Shown in pieces: positions 9,205-19,359 of a stretch of DNA of 64,000 nt. Source of the DNA: Deltaproteobacteria bacterium (GTDB lineage: Bacteria; Myxococcota_A; UBA9160; UBA4427); contig JAJDAO010000016.1 of assembly GCA_029261835.1 (NCBI GenBank), forward strand, positions 46,930-110,929. The letters run 5' to 3'. Made by a program: the position numbers and the translations under genes. A model generated the notes under the pieces. That model was given only the letters and a program-made list of their open reading frames with translations. It searched no databases and was not told where the DNA came from. Position 1 is the first letter of the stretch, and every line of letters starts with the position of its first letter.

Positions 9205-10017
9205 TCAGCTTGTCCGCGCAGCATCCTCGTAGTGGACGATGCGAGCCCTACCTCCTTCACTGTCGCCACTTGTACCCGAGCTTCCACCAGATGTGGAATC
9301 AGTCGGCTGTGGATAGAGGTAGTGCTCGATGTTCTGGATATCGATCAGCAGACTAATCTGCTGTTGCTTGTCGAGGGGATGGAAAGCGGGAGGCATCTTG
9401 TGTTTCATGCCCTGTAGGAGTCGGTTGATTGCTCCTCTATCTATTGCGGGTTGCAGCGGCTGTGGCGCTGGCCGATCCATCACAGTCATTGTCGATCTCT
9501 TTGGCTTGTAGCGCCAAACGATCATGAACCCGAGGAGGCCGAACACGGCCCCCGGTGTCCCGTTTATGAGCTTCGCATTCAATCCACCGGACTCGAGAAT
9601 TATCTCCATCGAGCCAGAGAGGCCCGCAAAGCTCATCGTGAATCCCGCGAACATTGCGAGTGCTCCGATTCCAAGCCCTGCGAGGGTGGTTGCCCGGAAC
9701 GTTGAGTCGAACTTCGGCGTCTCTGAAGTATCGCTCTGGTGCCCCATGTTTCGTCCCTTTGCCATGTTGTCACGGGCAGCTTCGAGGTCGGCTCGCTGTC
9801 GCTCCTGGGCTTGCTTCTCGAGGTACCCAAGGGTGAGGTCAGAACGAGTCAGAAAGCAGAATGTACAGCCTTCCTCGTCGTCTCGAATTGAGTGTCCGCA
9901 AATCTCACATTCCATTTCAAGCGTCCCTTCAGAATCGGCACGAACCGACAAGCTCAGGGAGCTACGCCTCGGCGTCGAGCTGGTGGAAAGCGTCTCCGTC
10001 GACCCTGGGTGGTTCAC
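9205..10017 (-). CDS. Zinc-ribbon membrane protein, hypothetical
   Basis: 270 aa; CEICGHSIRDDEEGCTFC followed by two hydrophobic segments; true start may be internal. Confidence 0.5.
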   Translation of the reverse strand: MNHPGSTETLSTSSTPRRSSLSLSVRADSEGTLEMECEICGHSIRDDEEGCTFCFLTRSDLTLGYLEKQAQERQRADLEAARDNMAKGRNMGHQSDTSETPKFDSTFRATTLAGLGIGALAMFAGFTMSFAGLSGSMEIILESGGLNAKLINGTPGAVFGLLGFMIVWRYKPKRSTMTVMDRPAPQPLQPAIDRGAINRLLQGMKHKMPPAFHPLDKQQQISLLIDIQNIEHYLYPQPTDSTSGGSSGTSGDSEGGRARIVHYEDAARTS

Positions 10018-10691
10018 GAATCTCTGACCCTCGCGCCCGCCCCTTTACTCTTCCCTTCGCTCGGGCGGTCCGACATATACCACACACCGGACCTCATGTA
10101 GTGGACTCCTCTCGCCCACAGCGTCTCGCGGCTCCGAGAGTTCGGCTGACCACCCTCCGCGTCGCCTCGAAATCTGCTTCATAACCTCAGTCAACTCGCG
10201 ACCTCACTGAAGTGCGGAGCGGGACGCCGCTCTGATCCCTGCAGAAACGCGGGACATAGTGGGCCTTACGTCCCCGGTTCCACTTCCGACGACGGTGTCA
10301 CGTCCTACCTGGGACCGATCGAGCCAATTCGACAACCCCGAAAACTGGGGAGATAACGTTTGAATCGACTCCTCCTCCCGGCGGGTTGACCATGTATCAT
10401 AACGTCCTTTGCGGAACGTGCTGTCGGGGCGTAAACGCCGCGGAATGCTTGGAACGAACATCGTTCGAACCCGCGCCCAGATTGCTGCGATCCTCGCACT
10501 ATTCCCGGTAGACGGTCAATCAAGAAACACGTCGGCGATTCGGAATTGCGCCGTACAGCTCGCGACGGTAGTCTTGTCGCTGAGTTCGACTGCCTCCGCG
10601 GACCGAGCTATCCCCCGCCCCCCCACCCCCCCGGAAATGATTGCCCCGCACGCAATGTCAAAGTCGCTCAACGCGACGGGGACGTGATTCC

Positions 10692-11096
10692 GTGCCAATC
10701 CATTTCGAAATCCTCGAGGATCTTCGTCTCCGGCTCGCCACTGTCTCGGGCGCACTCGAAGACCAAGGGTTCGTAGAGACCTTCGAGCGCTACTGGCGAT
10801 CCCCTTCGTACGACAAGGCGCTCAACGTGCTTTACGATTTCCGAAAACTGTCGAAGTTCCAGATCTCCACCGCCACGGTGCAGGACCTTGCTGACCTGAG
10901 TCTGAGCGTGCATCGCGATTCGACCGGCGTGAAGACTGCTGTTGTCGCATCCGCCGATGTCGTCTACGGAATCAACCGCATGTACCAGGCCTTCGTGGAC
11001 AGATCACCGAACACCGTTGAGGTCTTCCGCGAGATGGCTGACGCCCTGCACTGGGTCGGGGTTCCGGAGGATCGGTGGGAGGAATTCGGGGCCTAG
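10692..11096 (+). CDS. SpoIIAA/STAS-like hypothetical protein
   Basis: GTG start in ORF 10641..11096; VPIHFEILEDLRLRLATVSGALEDQGFVETFERYWRSPSYDKALNVLYDFRKL. Confidence 0.5.
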   Translation: MPIHFEILEDLRLRLATVSGALEDQGFVETFERYWRSPSYDKALNVLYDFRKLSKFQISTATVQDLADLSLSVHRDSTGVKTAVVASADVVYGINRMYQAFVDRSPNTVEVFREMADALHWVGVPEDRWEEFGA

Positions 11097-11397
11097 ACCT
11101 CTGCCAGGGTGCTGGCACAGCGACCACAATGCCACGCACCGGCGTGTCCTCTGGCCGCCGAGACAGCCGCTGTCAGACTTCTGTCGCTCCCGCCCGTCAT
11201 GTCGCCCAGGTTCACCGGATGCGCGATGCCGACTGGACCGCAGGCCGGGGGGCGGATTACCACTGACGAGGTCTTGGCTCAGCGGCAGTGCTGCTTCCTG
11301 CGCCGCCAAGACGGGCTCGATCGCTACAGCAACCCCGCGGATGTCCGATGCGCTCAATACACCACCCAAAGAGCCGCGGGCTGAGAGGCGACGGCAC

Positions 11398-11685
11398 ATG
11401 AGACTCAACTGCTGGGAATTCAACAAGTGCGGCAGGGAGCCGGGCGGATTGCGAGAGGCCGAGCTGGGTACATGTCCGGCGGCGACCGATGCCTCGAATG
11501 ACGGCGTACATCGAGGCAAGATGTCCGGCCGCATCTGCTGGGCTATCGCGGGCACGCTCTGCGGCGGTGAGGTTCAGGGAAGTGGCGCCCAAAAGCGAAT
11601 GACCTGCCTCGGCTGCAAGTTCCTTCAGCAGGTCGAGGAGGACGAGGGAGACAGCTTCCACCTCATTCTCCCAGAGCCTCGATGA
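11398..11685 (+). CDS. Two-CW-type cysteine-rich small protein
   Basis: MRLNCWEFNKCGREPGGLREAELGTCPAATDASNDGVHRGKMSGRICWAIAGTLCGGEVQGSGAQKRMTCLGCKFLQQV. Confidence 0.7.
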   Translation: MRLNCWEFNKCGREPGGLREAELGTCPAATDASNDGVHRGKMSGRICWAIAGTLCGGEVQGSGAQKRMTCLGCKFLQQVEEDEGDSFHLILPEPR

Positions 11686-11949
11686 TCACCGCAAGACCGG
11701 CCATACGGTGCTGAGCTTCCTGTGCGGCCACCGCAGCACCCACACCCAGAGCAGCGCGGCGCCGACGAGCAGACCGAGGTAGGGGTCGAGGGGCATGGGG
11801 GGGGAGGGTAGCTGGGGAGGGGTCGCGGATGACGGTACATGCGTGTAGGGGTTCTCTCCAATAAGGCACTGAAAGCATTAAGGAATCCCCTGATGGTGCC
11901 GATCTGCAAGGAGTGTATACTGCGTTTCTTGGGGGGTGGCTGGAGAATC

Positions 11950-12198
11950 ATGGCGATCGCGGACGAACGGCAGGCATTCGAAGAGGCCCTGGGGGATCTG
12001 CTCGCTGAGCACGAAGGAGAGTTCGTCATCTTCTTCAACCGTGAGCAGCGCGGGTTCTACGCCGATTTCGATTCGGCCTACGCGGCTGCTCTCGCCGAGT
12101 TCGGCACCGATGCTGAATTCTTGGTCTCGAAGATCGAAGAGCCGGGCCCGGCTCGACCAGTGTCGCTCTCATGGGACGCTGGAGTGATGTTTGCCTAA
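11950..12198 (+). CDS. Small hypothetical protein coupled to the aspartyl protease gene
   Basis: MAIADERQAFEEALGDLLAEHEGEFVIFFNREQRGFYADFDSAYAAALAEFGTDAEFLVSKIEE; stop overlaps next TTG start by 8 nt. Confidence 0.6.
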   Translation: MAIADERQAFEEALGDLLAEHEGEFVIFFNREQRGFYADFDSAYAAALAEFGTDAEFLVSKIEEPGPARPVSLSWDAGVMFA

Positions 12199-12787
12199 GA
12201 AGAAGCGCCAACGGAAGCCCTCGTCCAAAGAGCAGCGTAGGCGCGAAGAGCAGCGGAGACCACGCGAGTCATACGCGGTCCGCTGCGTTCCATGCGATGC
12301 GCGAGTGCTCTTCCAGCGCGGGCCAGCGATCGATGTCATGTGGTTCGTTTCGCCGGAGCTTGAGGAGCAACTGCGAAAGCAGGAAAGAGACGTCCCTGAG
12401 CCGGTCGTTGGTCCCGTTCTCGTGGATACTGGCGCCCAGTTTTCAGCGATCGCGGAGGAATCCGCAAAGCGTCTTGGCCTCCGCCCCGTCGACACAAAGA
12501 TGACCGGTGGTGCGCACGGTTCTCAGCAGAGTAACGTCTACCACGTGGGGCTTCGGATCCCGGTGGGCTCTAACCACAACATGAACATAGTGGGCCGGAT
12601 GATCGGAGTCCCCGATCTTGAAACGCATTCCAAGCAGTACGGGATGATGGTGGACGGGGTGACCCGGGAGCCTGTCGGGTTTACGGGCCTTCTCGGTCGC
12701 GAGTTCCTACAGCACGCGACGCTGACCTACGATGGAGCGAAAGGGGTCCTCAGGATCGTCGCAAACCCAGACCTCTTCAGCTCTTAG
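12191..12787 (+). CDS. Retropepsin-like aspartyl protease
   Basis: 198 aa; VLVDTGAQFSAIAEESAKRLGL (D[ST]G motif) and GFTGLLGREFL. Confidence 0.65.
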   Translation: MPKKKRQRKPSSKEQRRREEQRRPRESYAVRCVPCDARVLFQRGPAIDVMWFVSPELEEQLRKQERDVPEPVVGPVLVDTGAQFSAIAEESAKRLGLRPVDTKMTGGAHGSQQSNVYHVGLRIPVGSNHNMNIVGRMIGVPDLETHSKQYGMMVDGVTREPVGFTGLLGREFLQHATLTYDGAKGVLRIVANPDLFSS

Positions 12788-12820
12788 CGCCCCCTCACCA
12801 CTTCTCGGGCTGCCCCGCGA

Positions 12821-12988
12821 TCAGCCCTCCTCCTCGTCGTCCTCGAGCTCCTCGTCATCATCGTCCGGCGGTGGCACCAGGAACGTGATGAGGACGAGAC
12901 ACACCCCGATCACCGCCAGGCCGTTAGCGATCAGCGGGCTGAAGGCGATGCAGGCCCCGCCGACGAGGAAGAGGATGGCGCGGATCAT
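12821..12988 (-). CDS. Small membrane protein with acidic tail
   Basis: MIRAILFLVGGACIAFSPLIANGLAVIGVCLVLITFLVPPPDDDDEELEDDEEEG. Confidence 0.4.
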   Translation of the reverse strand: MIRAILFLVGGACIAFSPLIANGLAVIGVCLVLITFLVPPPDDDDEELEDDEEEG

Positions 12989-13682
12989 TGGGGGGACTTT
13001 ACCGCCTCGTTCGCGCAAACAGCGCACAGGTCGTGGCCTCGCACTTCTTTACCGCGGCGCGGCTCCACGCCATGCACTGGATGCAGAACAGCTTCGTCAT
13101 CGCAGCAAGGCTCCCGTTTGTAGCCAATTCGGCTGTGTTCGCGTGCTGAGAGCGACGATCGGGTGGGCGGGTGACCAACGGGTCCGGTTCTTCAGGGACG
13201 GCCTATTCAGCGGCGTTTACTCGAGTCGGAATCGAGGCTCCGTGGTGCGGTCAGTACACACCAGGCAGTCCCGCCTCAGAATCGCGTTCTGGCGCGCTGG
13301 CGCCACCAGGAATGCGGGGATGGCGAATCTTCAGCGCCTGGGGGTCGGCTGTGGGTACCGGGATGGAGATAGCCGTCAGAAGTGCCATTCACGGCGGGCT
13401 GCGGACGCGAGATGCGCGGGGCAGGGGTGGGCATCGCCGCGGTACCGAGGCGCATCTCGTGGGGGCACTTGGCACGGCTTCGATGCGAGGGCTGTGCCGG
13501 ATGTGTGCCAAGGGGGTAAGTGTTGGAATTGGCTTGGGAAGTGGGAGTCTTCTGTCGCGGGTGGGGCTCCCCGCTCCCCCGCGCACCCCTCTCGCGTACG
13601 TGCACCTGAGAGGCGCGGCCTGTCAGTCCTGACAATCGCACCCGTCGGAAGGGCCGACGCAGGCCAATACCAGGATTCAAAA

Positions 13683-13719
13683 TGTGGGCCGAAGGCGGTT
13701 TGTGGGCGATTTGTGGGCG
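13683..13719. repeat. Tandem TGTGGGC repeats beside putative att site
   Basis: tgtgggc at 13683; tttgtgggcg at 13699 and 13710. Confidence 0.6.
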
Positions 13720-13775
13720 GTTTTGCGCTAGCAACTTCGCCCGTAAGTCATTGGAATTACTTATTCTTGAAGTTG

Positions 13776-13809
13776 CTGGTGACCGGTTCGAATCCGGTCG
13801 CCGCCTCCA
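13776..13809 (+). other. tRNA 3' fragment (tRNA-Cys-like T-arm, acceptor strand, CCA), candidate attachment site
   Basis: ACCGG-TTCGAAT-CCGGT + CGCCGCC + T + CCA at 13782-13809; U73 fits Cys/Gly tRNA; no matching 5' half (GGCGGCG...) upstream. Confidence 0.7.
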
Positions 13810-13898
13810 TAAGTCTTGGATTTCATTCACGAAAAAGATGCAAGGAATGGCCCGCGGACAGTGCGCGGACGGTGGCGGACAGTCGCTCGGTCGCCAGA

Positions 13899-14441
13899 CT
13901 ATTCGACCTGAGCGCTGCGATGACACCCTCGAATCTTCGGCAAGGCTGCCGATGCTTCCACCCGCTCGATCTTCTCTTTCGTCCCCGTGTAGCGAAGGTC
14001 CACATTGATCATTACGTAGCTGACAGTGGCCGGACGAGTGGTGAATGAAGTGCGAAGGACGCGGAAATCGCGATTCGAATCGATCCGCCCTTCGGTATCG
14101 AGATAGCGTCGCAAGGCCGAATCGCTCACAGACTGCCAGCCGAACTCGAAGTACTTGACACGCACCCTACCAGGATCGACCTCGAGTTCCAAGAATTCGC
14201 AGAAGGTCTTTCCCGTGGTCCTGTCGGTCTTGATGAGAAGAGTCCCCGCCCAAGCGCCGTCGACCACCACCTTTCGCTGCACCGTACGTTCTGCGTGGCC
14301 CGTGAGGAATACGTAGAGCCGGGCGCGTCCCTGTGTTGGGGGCTTCGGACGATCGAATACGGGACCGGGCGTAGTGGGAATCACAATCCCGCTACACGCG
14401 ACAGCAACCAGACCGAGCCCCGCGAGTGCACGCCACCTCAA
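13899..14441 (-). CDS. Hypothetical lipoprotein
   Basis: 180 aa; LGLVAVACSG lipobox. Confidence 0.6.
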   Translation of the reverse strand: MRWRALAGLGLVAVACSGIVIPTTPGPVFDRPKPPTQGRARLYVFLTGHAERTVQRKVVVDGAWAGTLLIKTDRTTGKTFCEFLELEVDPGRVRVKYFEFGWQSVSDSALRRYLDTEGRIDSNRDFRVLRTSFTTRPATVSYVMINVDLRYTGTKEKIERVEASAALPKIRGCHRSAQVE

Positions 14442-14571
14442 ATGGCTAGCCGCCTACGGATGAGCGCTCAGCTGTCGGCCGCGCTTTGCGATCAGTCCCG
14501 AAACGCCTCTACACTTCGAATACTACCAAAGGCCAAGTCCGATACCTTGTCGGGCGCTGTTCGCGATATCC

Positions 14572-15108
14572 CTAGAGGAAGAGGTCACCAGCCGATACTT
14601 CACACCTCACATCCCCCAGGCGAGCCCCTGGGTACGCTGAGTCCTCGAGCCACGCGGTGAGGCTGCCCGTGTAGGTAGCTTGATACCTCACGCTATGCCC
14701 AGTGAACTCGCCTTCGGATCGCGCGACGTATTGTCGCCCCGCCTCTGCAACGAAAGTCGTGTCACAAACCGCCTTGAACCACATGTACTGGTTCTCAACG
14801 TATCCAGGCATCTCGAACGGAGCACGCCTACGCGCCTCGATGATCACGCGATGGGTGCCTGGCAACACATCCCACGTGGAGCCACGAACCTCGGCATCGT
14901 CGATCCGGACGATCCTCGTCTTCTGCTCGAGATCTGCGCTGATGATGGCGATCCGATCAAGGGACTGTGGTTCACCGGGATACAGCTGCCTCTGAGGCGC
15001 AGCGCACGCCAGGCAGTGCCAGGCCAATACGGTCCCAACCACCGCCTGTGCGGTTCTGTACATAGTCTGAGCCTTGGGCACGACCGACGCCGTACAACGG
15101 ACCGGCAC
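14572..15108 (-). CDS. Hypothetical lipoprotein
   Basis: 178 aa; LAWHCLACAAP lipobox-like. Confidence 0.55.
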   Translation of the reverse strand: MPVRCTASVVPKAQTMYRTAQAVVGTVLAWHCLACAAPQRQLYPGEPQSLDRIAIISADLEQKTRIVRIDDAEVRGSTWDVLPGTHRVIIEARRRAPFEMPGYVENQYMWFKAVCDTTFVAEAGRQYVARSEGEFTGHSVRYQATYTGSLTAWLEDSAYPGARLGDVRCEVSAGDLFL

Positions 15109-15241
15109 TCAGCAGCCGGCAGCGACCTGCCGCGGGAGCTGAGGTGCCAAGACGCCCGCAGGATACCAGATGTGACTTGGAGACGAGCCTTCGCCGGTCC
15201 GACTGCAGCGGCTTCCTTGTGCGGTGTGTTCGCGGCGAACC

Positions 15242-15610
15242 CTATTCGGGGGAGAGGTCGAGCTGGACCCTCAAGTTCTTGTGATTGAACTTGTCGGACG
15301 GATACGTCCAGCTCGATACGGCGTTGAGAGCTGCCTGGCTGAACTCGTCGGCAGGGCAGGACCGCATCACGCGCGCGTTCCCGACCGTGCCCGTGTTGGA
15401 GATGTCGAAGGCAAGGCGAACCCAGCCCGCGCAGTTCGGCTGATCGCGGGTGCACCCGGAACCGCAGGCAGAAGGTCCAGGCTGTGCAGAGCCAGCGGAG
15501 TCGGATGAAGGTGGGGTACTGGGTGTGGCTACACAGCCGAGGAGCCACACCACGATGGCCCCGCTCGCGACTATTGCGCGCATGCCGCCGGCCCCCGTAG
15601 CCCAGCTCAT
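15242..15610 (-). CDS. Lipoprotein with TonB-C-like domain
   Basis: MSWATGAGGMRAIVASGAIVVWLLGCVATP...GWVRLAFDISNTGTVGNARVMRSCPADEFSQAALNAVSSWTYP. Confidence 0.6.
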   Translation of the reverse strand: MSWATGAGGMRAIVASGAIVVWLLGCVATPSTPPSSDSAGSAQPGPSACGSGCTRDQPNCAGWVRLAFDISNTGTVGNARVMRSCPADEFSQAALNAVSSWTYPSDKFNHKNLRVQLDLSPE

Positions 15611-15914
15611 ATTCGATCTCCCGACCGCAGTGGCCGCCGCTACACAACACCCTACGGGGTCTGCGTCTTGATGTCCAGATGGATAGGGATGGCGGGCGCC
15701 TCCGGCCGCGCGGAGCGAAACCCACGTATCTGACACGGTCTACCGCAGGGTCTAACTATTCATGCTGGGCCCGGGAGATTCTCTGCCACATCTGGCAGAG
15801 CGAGGCCACTTCCTTGCTGAGAGCCCCGCCTCGTCACTCGATTCGTTCGGGGCTGTTTTCTGCCACGCGCGGGTTGGCTGGCCCGGCGAGACCAACAGCC
15901 ACGGAGCAGATCAG

Positions 15915-16601
15915 ATGCGGTTCATGACAGTCAATCTGCTGACGGTCGCGCTGCTGATCGCGGGCGCAACAAGCGCCAGTGCATATCGGCTCGACGTAAC
16001 AAGCAGCTACGATGGCATCAGCGTTCTCAGCCCCAGCGACACCGTGACGATCACGCTGGCGTTCGACACGGAGCGTGAGGTGGACCTGGCACAGCTCGGC
16101 TTCGGTGTCATCTACGACACGGGCGTCTTGGCCTACAACCGAGGGGCCTCGTCGACGACTTCCTATCTTCTCTATACGACCGCCAGGAACGCATATTTGA
16201 GGGCGGCTAACTCGTGCGGCGGTGGCTTCGGCAGCCCGAACGCGGGCATGGGGTGTAGCCCCCACCCGACACTCTCCGACCAGATTCAGGTCGATTTCTT
16301 CACGAGCCAGGTCGGATCCAACACCGGCGTTCCGACTGCGACGACGGGTGCCGAGGTTATTGCCACGCTCGTCTTCCACGTCTTTGCTGTGGGTGACGGC
16401 TTTGGCGACATCACCGTCACGATGGACCCGGTCCGCAGCGGTATCCTGCAGCTCGGTTCCATATCGGGCCAGCCCCCGCTGACGATCAATCAGGCCTCGA
16501 ACGCCATGGGCGTGATCACTCCCGAGCCCACCACGGCCCTGCTGGTGGGCATGGGCCTCGTCGGGCTGTGCGGCGTGCGCCTTCGCAAGCGCGCGAGGTA
16601 G
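15915..16601 (+). CDS. PEP-CTERM secreted protein, paralog 1
   Basis: Signal MRFMTVNLLTVALLIAGATSASA; C-term ITPEPTTALLVGMGLVGLCGVRLRKRAR. Confidence 0.8.
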   Translation: MRFMTVNLLTVALLIAGATSASAYRLDVTSSYDGISVLSPSDTVTITLAFDTEREVDLAQLGFGVIYDTGVLAYNRGASSTTSYLLYTTARNAYLRAANSCGGGFGSPNAGMGCSPHPTLSDQIQVDFFTSQVGSNTGVPTATTGAEVIATLVFHVFAVGDGFGDITVTMDPVRSGILQLGSISGQPPLTINQASNAMGVITPEPTTALLVGMGLVGLCGVRLRKRAR

Positions 16602-16981
16602 CCAGACCGACAATCAACGCGCAATGATGCTTCACGGCTTGGCCATGCGGTTTGCGGAGCTGAGGTTGGCGGCTCGAACGGGATCGGGTGCCCCGATGCT
16701 CTGCCCGCGGGGTGAGGCAGTCTTGTCCGAGCCGCGCCCGGTGCGGACACTTGCGAATCCCCCCGTCGAGTATGTCGGTCTGTTGGTTTCTGGTTGACAT
16801 CAGAGATTCGAACGCCTCACCCTGTGCTTGGTGAGGTACTGGCATAGCGACGACCCGGGCGGAGGTGCCAGGCGGTTCATGGTCAAGAGTGCAACAGAGC
16901 GCGACATAGGCCGTGACGATCGAATACTCAGGACAGCGCGGTGAGCGGACTGGCGACGTCAACAATCAAGGAGACAGCCGG

Positions 16982-17653
16982 ATGCGACACTTGACAGCCA
17001 GCCTGCTCGCGATCGCCGTGCTGATCGTCGGCGCAACGAGCGCGAGTGCATGGCGGCTCGACGTGACCAGCAACTACGACGGCGTCAGCGTTCTCAGCCC
17101 CAGCGATACCGTCACGATCACGCTGGCGTTGGACACGGAGCTGGACGTGGGTCTGCTGGGGCTCTTCGTCGGCGTCATCTTCGACACGGGCGTTCTTGCC
17201 TACAACCGGGGGGCGTCGTCGACGGACAACTACCTGCTCTACTCGAACGCCAGGAACGCTTACCTGAGGGCGGCCAACTCCTGCGGTGGGGGCTTTGGCA
17301 GCCCGAACGCGGGCATGGGCTGCAGCCTCCATCCGACAATCCCCGGCCGGGTTCAGGTCGATTTCTTTTCGAGCAAGATCGGATCGAACACCGGCGTCCC
17401 GACTGCGACGGTGGGTGCCGAGTGGCTTGCCAACCTCGTCTTCCATGTGGCTGCCGTGGGTGACGGTTTTGGCGACATCAGTATCAGCGGCTACGTGGAC
17501 CTCGATCACTCCCACCCTCCGTGGCCGGCCCTGACAATCAATCAGGCCCCAAACGCCATGGGCGTGATCACTCCCGAGCCAACCACGGCCCTGCTGCTGG
17601 GTATCGGCCTGCTCGGTCTGTGCGGTGTGAGCCGTCGGAAGAGCGCGAGATAG
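16982..17653 (+). CDS. PEP-CTERM secreted protein, paralog 2
   Basis: MRHLTASLLAIAVLIVGATSASA...ITPEPTTALLLGIGLLGLCGVSRRKSAR; strongly similar to paralog 1 throughout. Confidence 0.8.
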   Translation: MRHLTASLLAIAVLIVGATSASAWRLDVTSNYDGVSVLSPSDTVTITLALDTELDVGLLGLFVGVIFDTGVLAYNRGASSTDNYLLYSNARNAYLRAANSCGGGFGSPNAGMGCSLHPTIPGRVQVDFFSSKIGSNTGVPTATVGAEWLANLVFHVAAVGDGFGDISISGYVDLDHSHPPWPALTINQAPNAMGVITPEPTTALLLGIGLLGLCGVSRRKSAR

Positions 17654-17828
17654 CCACGTTCCCATCAGAGCGCTGAGCGAGCGCGAGGTCCGAGCACCAC
17701 CGATCAGCGCCCGAGCCTCGCTCGTTGTCCGGACCCCCACGCCCGGGGGCTTGGCCGGTCTGGTCGTCCTTTTGGACGACAGCGGCGAGGAGTTCATCTA
17801 CTTCCAGTTCTGACGATTCTCAGAGCTT

Positions 17829-19179
17829 TCAGTCGACGTAGCCGAGGGCGCGAAGCTGCTCGAGGCGCTCTTCATCGCCTCCTGAATTGGTGCGGGTCAG
17901 CCGAGGGATCGGCGTGACTTCGTAGCTTGCGATTGGCGGCGGCGGCTCGACCGCGAGGAAGGAAGCGATGCTGCCGCTCATGTCCGCGCCGGCGGGCAAG
18001 CCCAGCCACGACAGGATCGTGGGAGTCACGTCGAGTACGCTCGCGCCTTCGACCGCGCTCCCGGGGGCGATGCCGGGTCCGCGCGCGAAGATCACGCCGT
18101 CGAGCGCATCGCCCATGTCGTGCTCTCCGCCAGGAAACCGGGCGGCGCGCCTGAAGCCGTGGTCTGACAGCACAAGGACCAGGTCCCCCTCGCCATAGCG
18201 TTCGAGCAGGCGGCCGATCAACGCATCCGTGTATTGGTAGAAGCTCAGCAGCGCTTCCCGTCCCATCAGCCGCTCTTCGCTCGGCTCCAGGTAGGCGGCG
18301 GGGTAGCTCGACTCGTCGTCGAGGGTGCCGAAGGTGTAGTGCGACACCCGGTCGATGCCCTGAAGCAGGATCATCAGCAAGGCCGGGTTGACCTCGGCCT
18401 CGATCTCGAGGGCCGCAGACACCAGCCCCTGGTCACGGTTCGCCACCCGACTCAACCCCAGGGCGAGCCCGGCCCAGTGCGTGGTGTTGGCCAGCGCCGA
18501 GAACGGCTCCGACATCTCGATCACCGGCCGGTGGTGGCGGTCGTTCGTGGCGCGCGCCGCCCACTCTTCCGGGTAGGCGGTGGGTGCCACGAGCTCGGGA
18601 GGCTCGCGGAGTGTCTCGCCGACGGCCTTCGCGAGGGTCTCCGCCAGCGACCGCTTGCCCGTCACCTCTTCCGGGAACGCGTAGTCGGTGATCATCACGC
18701 CGTCCACGGGCTCGGGGGGGTTAGGTCATCAGCCAGTTGATCACGGCGACCCGCATGCCCTTGGCCGAGAGAATGTTCCACAGGGCGTGGACCTTGCGGT
18801 CGTGGCTGTCGTAGAGGCGCGTCACGCCGCCGCTCGTCTCTCGCCGTGGGAGCACCCAGCCGAGGATGCCGTGGTCGCGCGGGAGCCTGCCAGTGACGAC
18901 GGTCGTCCAGATGCGTGGAGAGAGCAGCGGCTGGAACGAACTCAGCTCGCCGGACGCTCCGCCGCCCGCGATGGCAGCGAGGTGCGGAAGCCGTCCCGCC
19001 GCGATCATCGGCTCGATCACGCGCATGCTCGCACCGTCGATCCCGACAAGCAGAACGCGGCCCCGCTCCTGGCGATGCTCGGAGCAGCCCACGGCCGCAA
19101 GCAGGGCGAAGAGCAGGGAGATTCTCGAGACTGACATAGGGGCGATAGAATACCCTGTCCGTTCTCGATTTCGGTCCAC
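17829..19179 (-). pseudogene. Type I phosphodiesterase/alkaline phosphatase-family lipoprotein, 1-nt frameshift
   Basis: 18721..19179 (GRVLLVGIDGASMRVIEPMIAAGRLPHLAAIA...NWLMT*) continues in another frame as 17829..18707 (DGVMITDYAFP...LVLSDHGFRR...GVIFARGPGI...DVTPTILSWLGLP); break lies at a C7 run. Confidence 0.75.
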
Positions 19180-19359
19180 CCGGGATTGGTGGGCGATCGC
19201 TCCTGTCCTGCCGTTGGTGTGCGGGTGGGTCGACCGATCGAGCCCTCTTCTTGGACATTCCCCCGCTGGCGTCCAGCAGAACGTCCGCTCGAACGGCAGG
19301 CGAGGTCGAAGACTCTCACGACCAGTCGGCTCCAGAGCCCGGCGGCGGTGGGATGGAGA

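Noticed and set aside
10610-10645. C-rich tract cccccgcccccccacccccccgg as a possible G-quadruplex
   Set aside because: In a GC-rich genome with no supporting regulatory context; not distinguishable from chance here.
12732-14048. 438-aa plus-strand ORF
   Set aside because: Begins with a poly-Ser tract antisense to the acidic tail of the small membrane protein and runs through noncoding/att sequence.
15834-16613. 259-aa minus-strand ORF (and 16928..17797)
   Set aside because: Antisense to PEP-CTERM paralogs; the pair look alike only because the sense genes are paralogs.
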